Part shown: piece after piece, positions 31,870-50,105 of the stretch
How the letters are laid out: the number at the start of each line of letters is the position of its first letter
How positions within the stretch are numbered: position 1 is the stretch's first letter
DNA from: Nymphaea colorata
Lineage: Eukaryota; Streptophyta; Magnoliopsida; Nymphaeales; Nymphaeaceae
Assembly (NCBI RefSeq): GCF_008831285.2
Contig: NC_045142.1
Span: 24,937,876 to 25,001,875, forward strand
Reading direction: 5' to 3'
DNA: 64,000 bases
The notes under the pieces: model-generated
The model's database searches: none
Told to the model about the DNA's origin: nothing
The model's input: only the letters and a program-made list of their open reading frames with translations
Position numbers and translations under genes: made by a program

Positions 31870-32953
31870 CCATGAGGATAAAAGTTGAAATTCACTGTTC
31901 GATACAACTGTGGCTTTCAACTAGATTTGAGATTCTTTCATGTCCGAGATTTATAAAGAATCAAACACAAGCACGAAGTCAAAAGAATACAAACAAAGTT
32001 TGCATAATAAACAAAAGAAAATATCACATCTAAAACCACTCTTCAAGAAACATATGATTTTTTTTTTTTTTTGTCTGATTGCTCAAAGCCGGTCCCTTTC
32101 CTTGGGTGATTGAATCTTTATGAAGGGTCGGTTCTAAAGTCTCACATTTCATTTTCGCTTTAATTATGACAAGCTGGTAGCAAAAGATAGTCAAAAAGTG
32201 CTTTCAATGTTTGGTACAAATATATATAATTGTCCCATTATTTTGTTTTACATTTATTTTTGACATAGATTTTACGAAAAGCAACCTACACTTTTAACTT
32301 TTTCTAGGAGAAGGCTGCCGAGGCTGGAAGGAAATAATAGTAAAGGGAGGAGGGCAGCGGCCATAACTTAAAATTCATATTTTTCAAAAAAGTTTACGTT
32401 TCCAAAGGTCTCGGCCATCCTATGTTAGTGCGAATAAAGTTGAGCTTTCTTTCAAACCTCTTTATTAATGCGAATAATGTGATCTATGCCCATTACAAGA
32501 GCATCTCTTCATTTTCTTGTGATCTTTGATGCCGGACCGCATGGGCCGAAAAAAGTGAGCCCGTGACATGCAACATCATGTAAATACATAATCAAATCGG
32601 TTCGATGATGCATACAAAGTTCATATAGTTTTCATATTGATCACAACCATTTCCATCTCTATTAACATGTTATTATAATGCACTATAGTGAGCAATAGTG
32701 ACTTTAGTTATCGCCAGTTCACTCATGAAAGCCTGTATATCTATCCATCGTAAAGGACAAATTTCACCAGTGAGCTGAGTGACTCTGGATAATCATAGTT
32801 ATCATTTAATTCAAAAAATGGATAAATTAAAAAAAAACAATAAAAAAAAAATGCGGTACTTTAACAATCTAATGTTAGTTAACAACTTTTTCTCATTTTT
32901 GTTTCTACATTATAAAAAAAATACTAACGACATAATATTGATCTGATACCTAA

Positions 32954-33205
32954 GGGGTTGTTTGGTAATACCAACACTTTGTTATTGTCTCGTGAACAAA
33001 ACCCAAAAAACAAGACAAATACATATAATACCATAACAAGTGTTCCATGAATCTATCTTATTTTTTTGAACAAATTTATATGACAATAACAATATAATAA
33101 TTGTTTGGCAGCAATGAGACTCTATAAGTGTCCTATGAATATTAGCCAATTTTTTAGGCACATTCACAAGACACTCACATAACGTTCTTGTAATCAAAGG
33201 ACCCC
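32954..33205. mobile_element. Tourist-like MITE, probable
   Basis: The left end GGGGTTGTTTGGTAA and the inverted right end GGGGTCCTTTGATTA share about 11 of 15 bases. The left flank is TAA and the right flank TAG, a degenerate version of the 3-bp duplication expected for PIF/Harbinger MITEs. Length is 252 bp with no coding capacity. A related sequence ending aacagctcctta is at about 35,400-35,551. Confidence 0.45.
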
Positions 33206-33226
33206 TAGGGGTTTACCTACTTTTAT

Positions 33227-33371
33227 ATATATATATCCACAACCCTTTTCTTGAGCAGTCTCCCACATCCAAAACATACACACGCACACTATATATATAT
33301 ATATATCCGCAACCCTTTTTTGAGCAGTCTCTCTCATCCAAAACATACACACACACTATATATATATATAT
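33227..33371. repeat. 71-bp tandem duplication with (TA)n junctions
   Basis: The unit atcc.caacccttttcttgag, then cagtct, then catccaaaacatacacac, occurs twice, each followed by a (TA)n run. Likely slippage or TA-mediated duplication. Confidence 0.8.
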
Positions 33372-34131
33372 ATGTGTGTGTGCCATGCTGCCCCACAGCC
33401 AGGAGCAGCAGGGACATATGGTGTTACAGTGGGGTGGGGCAAGGAACAGGCTTCCCTGTCTTCCTGTTGAGCACTTTTTGACCCTTTTTAACCAGAAACT
33501 TGTAAGCAAGTTTTTTTGCTTTTTATGCGTTTTGCAGGCCACATCTTAATGTTTAAGAAATTACTAAAAAAAACCTGCGTAGCTTTAAAAAATAATTTAC
33601 AGACACATGATGCACAGACGAAAAATGTTAAAAATAAACTTTACATGATCATATTTTTAAATCAAGAATTTTTCCATCTAATAAAAGTTAGGGCTCGTAA
33701 ACTTTCAGTCTAATAACGATGATATTAGAGTTTGTAAGCTATAAAGCGTTGTTCTTTAGGAAGTTGCTCATAGCTTTGATCCATTTCTTGAAAACAAAAA
33801 ATATTGCAATAAGGGTTCGAAAAAAGGGTTATTGGATCCGGCCGGCCCGGTGGGCCCAATAAACCCGGGTGGGCTCGATAATACTTTTTTAATATACATT
33901 TTGTCAATTTTTATCTATAATTAGAACATTTTATTACGATTAATTATATTTATATATTATTTTATATTAAAAATATATTTTTTAATTTAATCGAACCGGA
34001 CTCGGGCTCGGGTTTTAAGTGTCCGGCTGGCCCAATGCCCAGGCTAAGATAGCACCCTTCTTCATTCAAACTAAGGACGCAGCTACAACATGCCATCCAA
34101 CCCAACCAGTTGTGCTACCCATCACTTGGTT

Positions 34132-34162
<31 letters not shown>

Positions 34163-34388
34163 TATGTATACTCAATAACTTGCAACTTTTCAGGTACATG
34201 TCCTAACACTGTTTTAAGTTGCCAAGAGAACAACAAAGTATATTGGCAGGAAAACTAACATGTAACTTTAATTGATCTGACAACTTATATCTTTGAGTAA
34301 GTAATATGAAATAAAAAGAGGGAGGAGATAAAAAGAGATAAAATAATACATGTTTTTTGATATTTAATTACAATTAATTTGCAAAATA

Positions 34389-40842
<6,454 letters not shown>

Positions 40843-41238
40843 CTTCTTGGATTGAGCTCCACAGGTAGCACCCACAAGATAGAGATGGTCCACTTCAACT
40901 TTCTTGGAGAGCTATTATGTTTGGATCCCTAATTTAATAAATTTATGAAAATGACCTATGATATTTTTGTAAAAAAAAGATAAAGGGAGGGGGAATGTTT
41001 CCTCATTTTGTCCTGTCCTTCAGAGGGGTCGAAAGAGCAGAACAAGGGGAGGCGGAAGGGGCCCTGGCCTCCCCTCATTTTCTTTTTAAAATTTCACATG
41101 TAAATTTAAAAAAAAAATCATTAACCTTATATAAAAAATTTTAAAAATGTTATTTTGGGGCGTGTCAAAATTTTATAACTATAATTCGCCCTTTTCATGA
41201 AAAAAAAATCATGGTTCTTAGACTTATAAAAAAAGGAG

Positions 41239-41470
41239 ATAGGGACACCAACGGAGCGGATTTGAATCGGATGTACCTTTATTACATTGTGATATTAGAT
41301 GTTCATATGTCTCAGAATATAATATGAAAAGAGAAATATGGCCAGAATTAGGAAAGAAGATAGGGACACCAACGGAGTGGATTTGAATCGGATGTACCTT
41401 TATTACATCACAATTATTGGATGTTCATATGTCCAAGTATAATATGAAAAGGGAAAAGTTTATATTATAT
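41239..41470. repeat. 121-bp tandem duplication
   Basis: The segment agatagggacaccaacggag, then tggatttgaatcggatgtac, then ctttattacat, occurs at 41,239 and again at 41,360, continuing through gatgttcatatgtc and tataatatgaaaag. The two units differ by a few substitutions and small indels. Confidence 0.85.
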
Positions 41471-41997
41471 TGGGATCGAACTCTATCCAATCTGGATCCA
41501 ACTTGGAATTCATCTCTTGTTTTTATATCAGAATTAGAAGCTGACTTTTTGACATAAAATCCAATCTGAATTGTGCTATGATATGTTAAGAACCTACTTT
41601 CGAAAAACATGAATATTGGATAAAGGTTATTAACCTGAAATTAAATTGGAATCTAAATCCAATTAAATAGTTATTTGAAATTGCATTTGAATCCAAATCT
41701 GACCATACATTAAGTCTTAAATTCATACCTGATCTGATTTCTTAATCAAATGTTAATTTTTTTTCGACTTTTTTTTTTCAAAGAGTTTTGAATATCCTAT
41801 TTGAATCCAATCTATGGACATCACTAGTATGATAAGGCAAATACATATTTTTTTAGTTTTAAGGTTGTAAATGATCATTTTCATGCATTTACTTGAAGCT
41901 TTTTATATATATGTATATATTGGTGGTCTTTTCGAGTCACAAACAAAAAGGAAATGGTTGATTACTGATTTAAATAAGATACATTCTTAACCATATC

Positions 41998-42173
41998 CGG
42001 GGGCGGAGTACGCCATGGCCCCACCTTAGCCAATGATTTTTTTTTTACATTGAAAAAAAATAATATTTTTTAATTATGTAATGTATTTTTTATATTAGAA
42101 TTCAGTTTGGCCCTCCCGGATCCAGAGGTCGGACTGCCGGCCTGCCTTGAAGAAAATCCTAGCTCTGCCCCTG
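41998..42173. mobile_element. hAT-type MITE with perfect 8-bp target duplication
   Basis: The ends are CGGGGGCGGAG and, inverted, CAGGGGCAGAG (9 of 11 bases). The element is flanked on both sides by accatatc (41,990-41,997 and 42,174-42,181), a perfect 8-bp duplication. Length is 176 bp with no coding capacity. The terminus matches the common plant hAT MITE type beginning CAGGGGCGGAGC. Confidence 0.85.
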
Positions 42174-42684
42174 ACCATATCTATTTTCCCAAATATTCAC
42201 ATGTTCCGATTCAGACTCGGGTTAAAATAAAAAAGGAAAAAGATTGCATTCGAATTTGAATATGACTTTTACCTTCACATTAAATCCAAGTTCGAATTTG
42301 GATGATTTTCAAAGTATAAGGGTGTGAGCTATACAGTTTTGGTTCAAAACCAAACCTAATCGAATATTTAAGTATATCAGAATCAGAATCTTGCTCATAT
42401 ATATATGAATGTGGAGCTAAATTAGAGAAAAATGCGGCTGTATACTTCATATATATGGATGAATATCCTCTCTTATTAAAAGGAAAAAAGGAAAAAAGAA
42501 TATGCTGATTGTCTTCTTGTTAAGTGGTTGATTTAGTAAAAGATCTTAGAAGATATCTTTCATTAAAAATAAAAGATAAAGGAAAATAACACATGAAATT
42601 ATGGTGTGAGGAAGAGTATTTTATTGTACTACTTCAACTGAAGGTCACATTCCTCCCCCATGATGAAAATAAGTTCGCAAAGCT

Positions 42685-43030
42685 CGGCTATAATACGGCG
42701 AGCTTGAAAAAACAGGAAACATATGGTAAATTTTTAAAAATTAAAAATAAATAAAAAATAAAATAAGTGAGAAACTAATAACACAAACATCAAAAGGTAA
42801 GTAGATTTGCAATAAGTAAAAAATAGAAAATAAAAAAAACTGTTTGGCATTAAAAAAATGAAAAAAAAAGTGAAACAAAACACGTTAAGAACGCGTTTTT
42901 TTTCATTCTTAATGTTTTTTAAAAGGAAACACATTTTTTTAAAATTTTAAATGGCAATTTAATTTATTGCATTTTTTTTCAAGATAAACGCATTTTTTTC
43001 TTCAATGCTTTAAAGTTTAAACATTAAAGT
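42685..43030. repeat. AT-rich dispersed repeat, copy 2
   Basis: Same ordered words as 16,000-16,350: tataatacggcgagcttgaa, ggtaaatttttaaaaatt, aataacacaaacatcaaaa, and a run of A-rich then T-rich tracts around aacgcgtttttttt. Bases 43,030-43,090, read on the minus strand, resemble the gatggtttatgatg...agcaatgattcat segment at 15,742-15,790, so the family may extend further. Confidence 0.55.
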
Positions 43031-43181
43031 TGTGATAGACACCAAAACCATTGTTAAAAACTTAAAAACATCATAAACCATCATTATACCATAAACCCTT
43101 TCTTATGCTCCTGTAGGATGGTGTTTTCAGAAACCTTTTTAATCATTTAGTGATCTGGCAATTGGTTGGCTTCAATTTCTC

Positions 43182-43228
<47 letters not shown>

Positions 43229-43505
43229 GGAATTTGTTGTTTTGCCAACGGTGCAAAATGCAAGCATATTTTTCTGATCATTTTGTTTGGAAGCAGTTGA
43301 CTCAACCTGTGCTAAATGCTAAGGGAAATTTATATAGGGAGGCATGCCTAAATAGATGAATCTCACTTCTTTGCTTTCTTATATGGGTTCAGACCTGAGC
43401 ATAACACCTCACTTTCTTGTTTTCCTTCCCCCGCTTTTTTCATGTGACTAGGGTTGGTTATGAATAGACTAGGTTTGACAGTAATGTAAATCATGGAAAC
43501 ATACT

Positions 43506-43754
43506 TGTTGTAGATAAAAGGCCATTAGAAACGGTAAAAGCAAGTAGCACATAGATGTAACATGGAAAACCCCTCAACTAAAGGGGAAAAACCACAGGTG
43601 AGGAAGACTGGTGCCCACTAGTAACCAAACATTCTCTCTCTCATAAACTTCCATTAACCCTGAAAAATGATTACAAGGGTATAAATAGAACCCAACAACA
43701 TTACAAAGCGGATCGGGTCCAGACCCAGATCCGAAACAACTAAATTCATCAACA
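43506..43754 (-). repeat. 3' LTR of the copia element, 249 bp
   Basis: The LTR starts TGTTG just after the polypurine tract (AAGGGGAG on the minus strand, 43,755-43,762) and ends CAACA, giving the expected TG...CA ends with a 5-bp terminal inverted repeat. It contains a TATA-like and promoter-like segment (GGTTCTATTTATACCC). The 5 bp beyond it are atact on the plus strand; the partner duplication is lost with the 5' end. Confidence 0.8.
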
Positions 43755-45515
43755 CTCCCCTTCAAGTTGGGCATACAGATAAAACATGCCCAACTTGGAT
43801 ACGTTTCTCTCAAATGAAGTAGAAGACAAAGCTTTGGTCAGAACATCAGCTATCTGGTCTTCAGATTTCATATAAGGAAGAACAAGTTCTTTAGCATCAA
43901 TTCTCTCTCGAATGAAATGACGGTCAATCTCAACATGTTTTGTTCTGTCATGTAACACAGAGTTGTTGGCCAAGATGATAGCTGACTTGTTATCGTAGTA
44001 CATCTTTATTGGTCCTTCAATCTTTATACCAATATCAGTCAACAATACTTTCAGCCACAGAAGCTCAAAAACTTCTATAGCAACTGCTTTGTATTCTGCT
44101 TCAGCACTGGAACAAAAATAAACATCTTGCCTCTTACTCCTCCACACTACGAGATTCCCTCCCAAATAGATACAGTAGCTAGAGGTGGACCTCCTATACC
44201 TTCAATCCCAAGAGTGTCTTACTTAACATACAAGAGACCTTTGCCAAGATTCCTCTTCAAGTAGCACAAGATCCTATCGACAGCCTTCAAGTGAGTATCA
44301 GTGAGAGCATGCATGAACTGACTCATCACATTCATAGTGAATGTGATATCAGGTCTAGTGAGAGTAAGATAAATCAACTTCCCCACAAGACGTTGATATC
44401 TCCCCTTGGCCTCTTCACAAAAACGTTCCTCATCTCTAAGACCCAGCTTGTGCCCAACATCTAGAGGAGCAAAAGCAGGTCTACACCCCAGTTTTCCGAT
44501 CTCCTTTAACAAATCTATAGTGTACTTCTGTTGATTTAACACAAGGCTAGTACCAGACCTAGCAATTTCAATGCCAAGGAAATATTTTAACTTACCAAGG
44601 TCTTTGATATCGAACTCGATCGCCAACAGTTTCTTTAACTTAGTTATTTCATCTTCATCATCACCTGTGACAATCATATCATCAACATATACTAACAGAA
44701 AGGTGACTTTTTGCTCATTCCTCTTTATAAAAAGTGTATGATCTTCATTCCCTTGATGATATCCATATTGTCTCATTACGAGTCTAAGTCGTTCAAACCA
44801 CGCTCGAGGGGATTGCTTAAGCCCATACAAAGCTTTCCTTACCTTGCAACATTTTTCAGTTTCCTCATATCCTGGAGGCATACATATATATAATTCCTCT
44901 TCAAGGTCTCCAGTGAAAAATGCGTTCTTGACATCAAGTTGGTACACCTTCCACTCCTTTATCACTGCTAAGGAGATAATGACACTGACAGTCTTCATAT
45001 TCACAATGGGAGCAAAAGTCTCCAAGTAATCAATTTCATATTTCTGCCTGAACCCATGGCAACAAGTCGAGCTTTGTATCTGTCTACATTCTCATCTAGC
45101 TTATACTTAATAGTGTAAACCCACTTGGATCCTACCAGATGAGCCGCTTTATGAATCTTTACCACCTCCTAAGTCTTGTTTATGTTCAAGGCTTCCATAG
45201 GCTCAACCACAGTCTTGGGAATCACAACCAAAGAAAGAGATGATACAAAACAATTGTATTCCTTGCTCAGTCTAGAATATGATATGAAGTTACCAATAGG
45301 GTGTTAAGTACATGATCTGACACCCTTTTTGAGGGCAATGGGTAATTCTTCATTTCCATCCTCTGCCTGAGTACCTTCAACTGACATCTCTTGAGCATGA
45401 CTTGGGTCATCCAGGGAAGGAGTAGCATAGAAAAGGATGTCTCTCTTCTTTGTTGTTCACACCTTTGTAGTAGTTTTTGGCACATTGTGTCATTGACATT
45501 ATACCAATTTCCTAT
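43506..45515 (-). mobile_element. Ty1/copia retrotransposon, 5'-truncated and decayed
   Basis: On the minus strand the copy runs from the linker before reverse transcriptase (EELPIALKKGVRSCT, near 45,350), through reverse transcriptase (44,219 to about 45,120; YQLDVKNAFF, YGLKQSPRAW, LLVYVDDMIV at about 44,670-44,700, KYFLGIEIAR), to RNase H (43,770-44,190; SSAEAEYKAVA, DNKSAI), then a polypurine tract AAGGGGAG and a 3' LTR. Defects: a stop in place of a codon near 45,172, a 1-bp deletion near 45,053, further frame breaks upstream, and a deletion after codon YVK at 44,222 that removes the first RNase H catalytic Asp segment. Capsid, protease, integrase and the 5' LTR are absent. The copy cannot move by itself. 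Its upper border, somewhere in 45,460-45,519, touches the APC7 fragment. Confidence 0.9.
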
Positions 45516-45519
45516 GAAG

Positions 45520-48030
45520 GTTGAAGCTCTCATGGGAAGAAGTGATGAAGCAATATTGGGTTTTGAGAAGGTGTCATCCATCATTCTTCATGTACTAGCA
45601 TTTCTGCAGATATATATGAATTGTTTTAAATGTTGAGGATATGTGCAGGCTCGTGCGGTTGATCCATATGTTGTTACATACATGGATGAGTACCCAATGC
45701 TTTTAAAGACAAAATCAGATAACTCCAAGCTAAACAGGTTGTTGCATGAATTGCTAAATATTGATCCAGCAAGAGGATCAATATTGTCAGTGCTGTGGGA
45801 TAGGAATGATGATAAAGGTCGAGCTTTATCTTATGCAGAGAAGGTTAGCATTAATGTAGATTGCTGCCTCGGATGTTTGACTTTTGCTAAATATTGTTGC
45901 TGATTTGTTTTTATATGTCTACCATTTCCAATCAGAGCCTCCGGATTGATGACAGAAATGTACCTGGGTACATTATGAAGGTCTAGCATGCCTTGTTTCT
46001 TTGTCTGAATCTTACCTGAACATGAATTTACTTACATCTAAACTTATGAATTCATTCTAGGGTAATTTATGTTTATCATTGAACAAACGAGAAGAAGCAG
46101 ATGGAGCTTTCAGAGCAGCACAAGAGTTGAGGCCTGATCTTCGCTCCTATCAAGGCATGTTTACAGCATTCTCCCTGTAAAAATTTTGATGTGTCATGCT
46201 AGGGTAGTTACCTTTATCTCGAAACTTAGATGGTACTAAATCTTTCCAGGGTTGGTTCAATCTTATTTGACACTTTCCAAGGCAAAGGATGCACTTTATG
46301 CTGCTCGGGAGGCAATGAAGGCCGTGCCTCAATCTGCCAAAGCTTTGACATTGGTTGGTGATGTACATGCAAGTCATTCTGGTGGAAGAGAAAAGGTAAA
46401 CTTTGGACACATCCGCCAAGTGCTCGTTTTTTTCTGATTTAAACGATCTGTAGTTCTAAATTTTACCATTAATATCTGCATTTTGTTGCATTGTCAATTA
46501 TTGGTAGGAGCAACTAATTGACTCATATTCTTCATAAACATGTTTGAATTGTTTGTATCACTATGTCAATGCAGAATGGAGATTTGGGATTTCATCTTTC
46601 TACGTTGTTGGAATCATAACAAAGAGGAATATTTCAGCTGGTGGAAATCTGTTCTATACATCAAATTTTTTTGGCTTTGATGTGTAGATTGAAGTATGTA
46701 AGGTTTTAAAAATTACTGGTCTTAACTTTTTTCGCCTTGTGGATCTGTCCTGTACGTTGAAAAATCATGATATGTTTTGGTTTTAGCATTTTTAAACAGT
46801 AGACATTCTAAGTTCATCTATGTGATTGGATTCAGAGAAAAGCTTGAAAATGCTAGGTCTTACATTGGGATAATGATAGTGGGTATTGAGAAATATGAGC
46901 ATTATAAGCACCATCATGGATTAGTCAGTCAATTCAAATTGCTCACAAGTTGCCACATGTGAAATCGACTCCATGAAGAGGTGGATGACAACTATTTTTC
47001 AAGTTGAGAAGCTTTATTTTCAGAAGAAGAAAAAACCAACTTGTTCTTTGGACCTGTCATCCTATACCATCGAACTTGAAAAAGATCAGATAATTGAAAT
47101 TAATGCACTTGTATGTAAGTGTCTCTGTAATGTATGTATTATGTACATCGCCTGCTTGTTGCTATTTAGGACAGACCTAGCTAATTCTGTATCTGGTATA
47201 TATCCACCCTGGAAAGGGTTGCACTGGGACTAACCTTAGTTGTTCCTAGCCTAAAATAGCTTGGCAAAATTGTGGCTGGATAGGGTTTTCAGTGGGAGGA
47301 TGTAAATTGCATTTAGGACCATTATTAGCTGCTTTGGGAACAGTTTCTAGCTTTAGGAACTGGAAGCAACTTCTCACTTGTTGGCGATGCATTGTTCTAT
47401 AAGAATTTCCCATCTGTTCCATGATCATATACCTTTCCCTGCATCTCCTTGGTTGATAGTCTGTTTTAGTTAAGATTCACATATATTAGGCATTTTACTG
47501 GAATTCTAGTCCTGTAGTCCTTTCACGTAATTCAGCAATTGCTGTTTTTTTCAAGGCAAGGAAGTTTTATGAATCAGCACTTGAGTTGGAGTCTGGTTAC
47601 CTTGGAGCTGTCTTATCCTTAGCTGATCTCCATGTCATTGAGGGACGAAATGGAGATGCCATCTCTCTCCTTCAAAGGTACCTCAAAAACTGGGCAGATG
47701 ATTCTCTCCACACCAAGCTGGCACAAGTATTTGCTGCAAGTAATATGCTGACAGAAGCATTATCCCATTATGAAGAAGCATTAAGGTACTCTCCTTGTCT
47801 CATAGAAAGAGGATCTTCGATCTTGCAAATAAGAAAATTAGGTTTGATACTACCCTCCTGGAACGGATTCGGGGGTCTTGGTGGAAAATGTTTGATCATC
47901 CTGTTTGATTTTATTTATTGAATCAGTGAGATTGTAGTAAGTACTTATTTCTGACCTAACATCAAACACTTGAAAATTTCTTCTATACAATTGCAACACT
48001 GCGTAAGACATTGTTTCTCTGCCTTATTTG

Positions 48031-48097
<67 letters not shown>

Positions 48098-48468
48098 ATG
48101 TAAAGCTTTCTCTCCTTTAGAGTTGTTTGTTACTTTTGGTTGAATTTCTATGTCAGGATAAACCAACATAATGAGGCTGCGAAAAAAGGTCTGCTACGTA
48201 TGGAGAAGCAAATGAAGGTTTATACCACATCCCTGCTGCTTGATGTTGTCAAGTAACTTCTGTCTGCTAATCAAATCTGTTTTGTCAGGGGTTGGATCCT
48301 GATGACCCTGATGATGATGAAGATAATGAAGTTGAAGATGCTGAAGATCCAGAAGAAGGGGAACTTCTATTGAGAGGAATCCTGTTAGCCAGCCATCTGC
48401 CTGTTGGGGACGTTCCACAAGATACCATGTATGGGATCATACTATCCTGTCCAAGGATGTATGTATGA
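45520..48468 (+). pseudogene. APC7: APC7 (anaphase-promoting complex subunit 7), 3' part only
   Basis: APC7 is a tetratricopeptide-repeat scaffold subunit of the APC/C ubiquitin ligase that controls mitotic exit. Exons: 45520-45570, 45649-45843, 45936-45980, 46061-46154, 46250-46395, 47556-47785, 48157-48217, 48289-48468, joining in phase to about 333 residues with no internal stop. Recognisable segments are VVTYMDEYPMLLKTKSDNSK, GYIMKGNLCLSLNK, LRPDLRSYQGLVQSYL, AREAMKAVPQSAKAL, LHVIEGRNGDAISLL, WADDSLHTKLAQVFAA, and an acidic tail (DPDDPDDDEDNEVED). The family is usually about 560 residues, so some 230 N-terminal residues are missing; a copia element lies where they should be. Exon 2 reads DPARGSILSVLW, a few residues shorter than relatives, and the tail extends about 35 residues past the acidic stretch. 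Intron 4 needs a GC donor (CAAG|GCATGT). It could be a gene whose 5' half is displaced, but I call a truncated copy. Confidence 0.75.
48034..48090. repeat. (AT)n microsatellite in an APC7 intron
   Basis: A pure AT run of 57 bp in the intron before the exon at 48,157. Confidence 0.95.
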
Positions 48469-50105
48469 GGTCTAACCTTGAATGGTTGAGGATGGTTTGG
48501 ACTTCTAATCAGAGCTTCAATTCCACAGAGCAAGTTCATGGCTGAAATTGATTCACCTCGTCTCAACTTGGTTCTGCAAGCTAATGAACTGGACGTGGGC
48601 TGGCTGTAGGACTTCCAAGTCGGAGTATGAAGAGTGCGTGTTTGGGCTTGTTGGCTGCACAAACCCAAACATTAATGATCACCAGACCAGACTGGCGGTC
48701 TTGTTGGCTGCACAGGCTATGTTCATCATTAAGGGGATTTCTTCTTTCTGGATCAATTCTCAGCATTGCATTATGGTGCCCGAGTTTTCCATGGTTTCTT
48801 TATGAAACGCGCTGAGGCTCCCCAGGGTTTTCCTCTTTAAGGATTTTCCATTTTTTTGTCATAAGATAAAATAAATATCCGTACGCGCATGTTCACACAC
48901 ATACATTTTTTAGCGTGACCCAAGTTCAAGCAAATAAATACGCTAATGAACCAAGCCTGAGCATGCATTGCTCAGTTTGTTGGGCCATATTTCCGGCACT
49001 ACAATGTTCTTGCTGTGGCAATCTTTAAGAGTGCATGTTGCCTCTAAATTGGTGGAATTATTGCTCTTCCTAAAGATCTAGGAACAGCTAATATGTTCAG
49101 TAATTTTTTTTTAACACAACCACCAGTCTTCAAAACATTTAAAATTATGTTAACTAATACTTCGCTCGTAGTTGATGGTCACAGTTTGTGTTTTATATAA
49201 ATTAAAAACAATTAATGAACTAATTGTATTGTTCGGTGGTTGCTAACATGGTACAAGGAAATTATAAATATGCGCCTTCAAGGGTGTCCCTTTAAGGGCA
49301 TGTTTGTTTCACCAAGGGATCTTAGATTCACGGTGATCTAAGTAGGATCTCAGATCCATGAATTTAAAATCAAACCTTTCTGTCTGACTTGAATCTATAA
49401 TTTTAACATGTAGCGCGGATCTATCCTCACTTCATTTAAACTGATGATTTTGAAAAACACATCTTTTTAATGCAGCCTTAGATTTTAGATTCAAAGCTAC
49501 CAAAGATTTTAAAAAGCACATTTTTTAATGCAGCCTCGGATTTAAGATTAAAAAGCTACCAAATGCAACCTACGAGTTATAAACGTCGTGCCTGCTGACA
49601 AAACAATATGATGAATCGCTTTGTTAAACATAAACCACGGGAAAGCTCAAGGCGCAGACTTGTATGACAGAACTCCAGTCACGGCAGCGGTTAATAAGTT
49701 AATATATGAGTTGGAACTTTAGCTTTTTCGATCGTACTAAGTCCAACCATGTCTGGTTTCAAGTATATTTGGATTTATCCCAAATCGAACCATTTACAAT
49801 CCTAGTCTACCGTAATCCAGATGTTAATTTTGCAATACAGAAATCTACTTGTCTTAAGAAAATGCGCCCCCCAGAACTGTTTTTCATATGCTATTGGGGA
49901 ACCACATAAAAGAACAGAAATGGGGAATCTCCATGAGCCATGAAATTAGAGCTCAAATAAAATAGATAGAAATACAACTCATGGAGAAAATGTTGCGGTA
50001 ATTCAAATGCATCACCGATGCATTCAAACCGTTTTCTCAACTAATTAAGCATTGCAGTATTTGGCTCAAAAGCGTGGTCCCAAAGCTCGAATTGCATGTG
50101 ATGAA
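48469..50105. other. region between APC7 fragment and EMG1
   Basis: The two genes converge here. It contains their 3' UTRs, unassigned DNA, and a probable Tourist-like remnant at 49,296-49,574. No other gene is seen. Confidence 0.5.
49296..49574. mobile_element. possible decayed Tourist-like MITE
   Basis: The left end is gggcatgtttgtttcacc after TTTAA and the right end is gctaccaaatgcaacc before TAC. The ends are only weakly complementary. The right end is preceded by a 56-bp direct repeat containing tttttaatgcagcct and aagctaccaaa. Assignment is tentative. Confidence 0.35.

Larger units (their letters stand above)
30713..34388. other. intergenic region between copies E and D
   Basis: The first ~1.5 kb align in patches with the upstream regions of copies C and B, showing that promoters were duplicated with the genes. 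A 16-bp-arm hairpin is at 31,824-31,869, a Tourist-like element at 32,954-33,205, a 71-bp tandem repeat at 33,227-33,371, a GC-rich ggccggcccggtgggcccaa patch at about 33,838, and a GA run at 34,133-34,159. No gene is seen. Confidence 0.5.
40850..43505. other. intergenic region upstream of copy E
   Basis: No gene is seen and no TATA box at the 41-43 bp position found in B-D. The stretch holds a 121-bp tandem duplication (41,239-41,470), a hAT-type MITE (41,998-42,173), the second copy of the AT-rich dispersed repeat (about 42,685-43,030), and a (TA)n run near 43,185-43,223. It ends at the copia LTR. Confidence 0.5.

Noticed and set aside
40843-40893. Upstream in-frame ATG (MDHLYLVG) for copy E
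   Set aside because: It would add 17 residues before the signal peptide; the four other copies start at the MG(R/S/G) position chosen.
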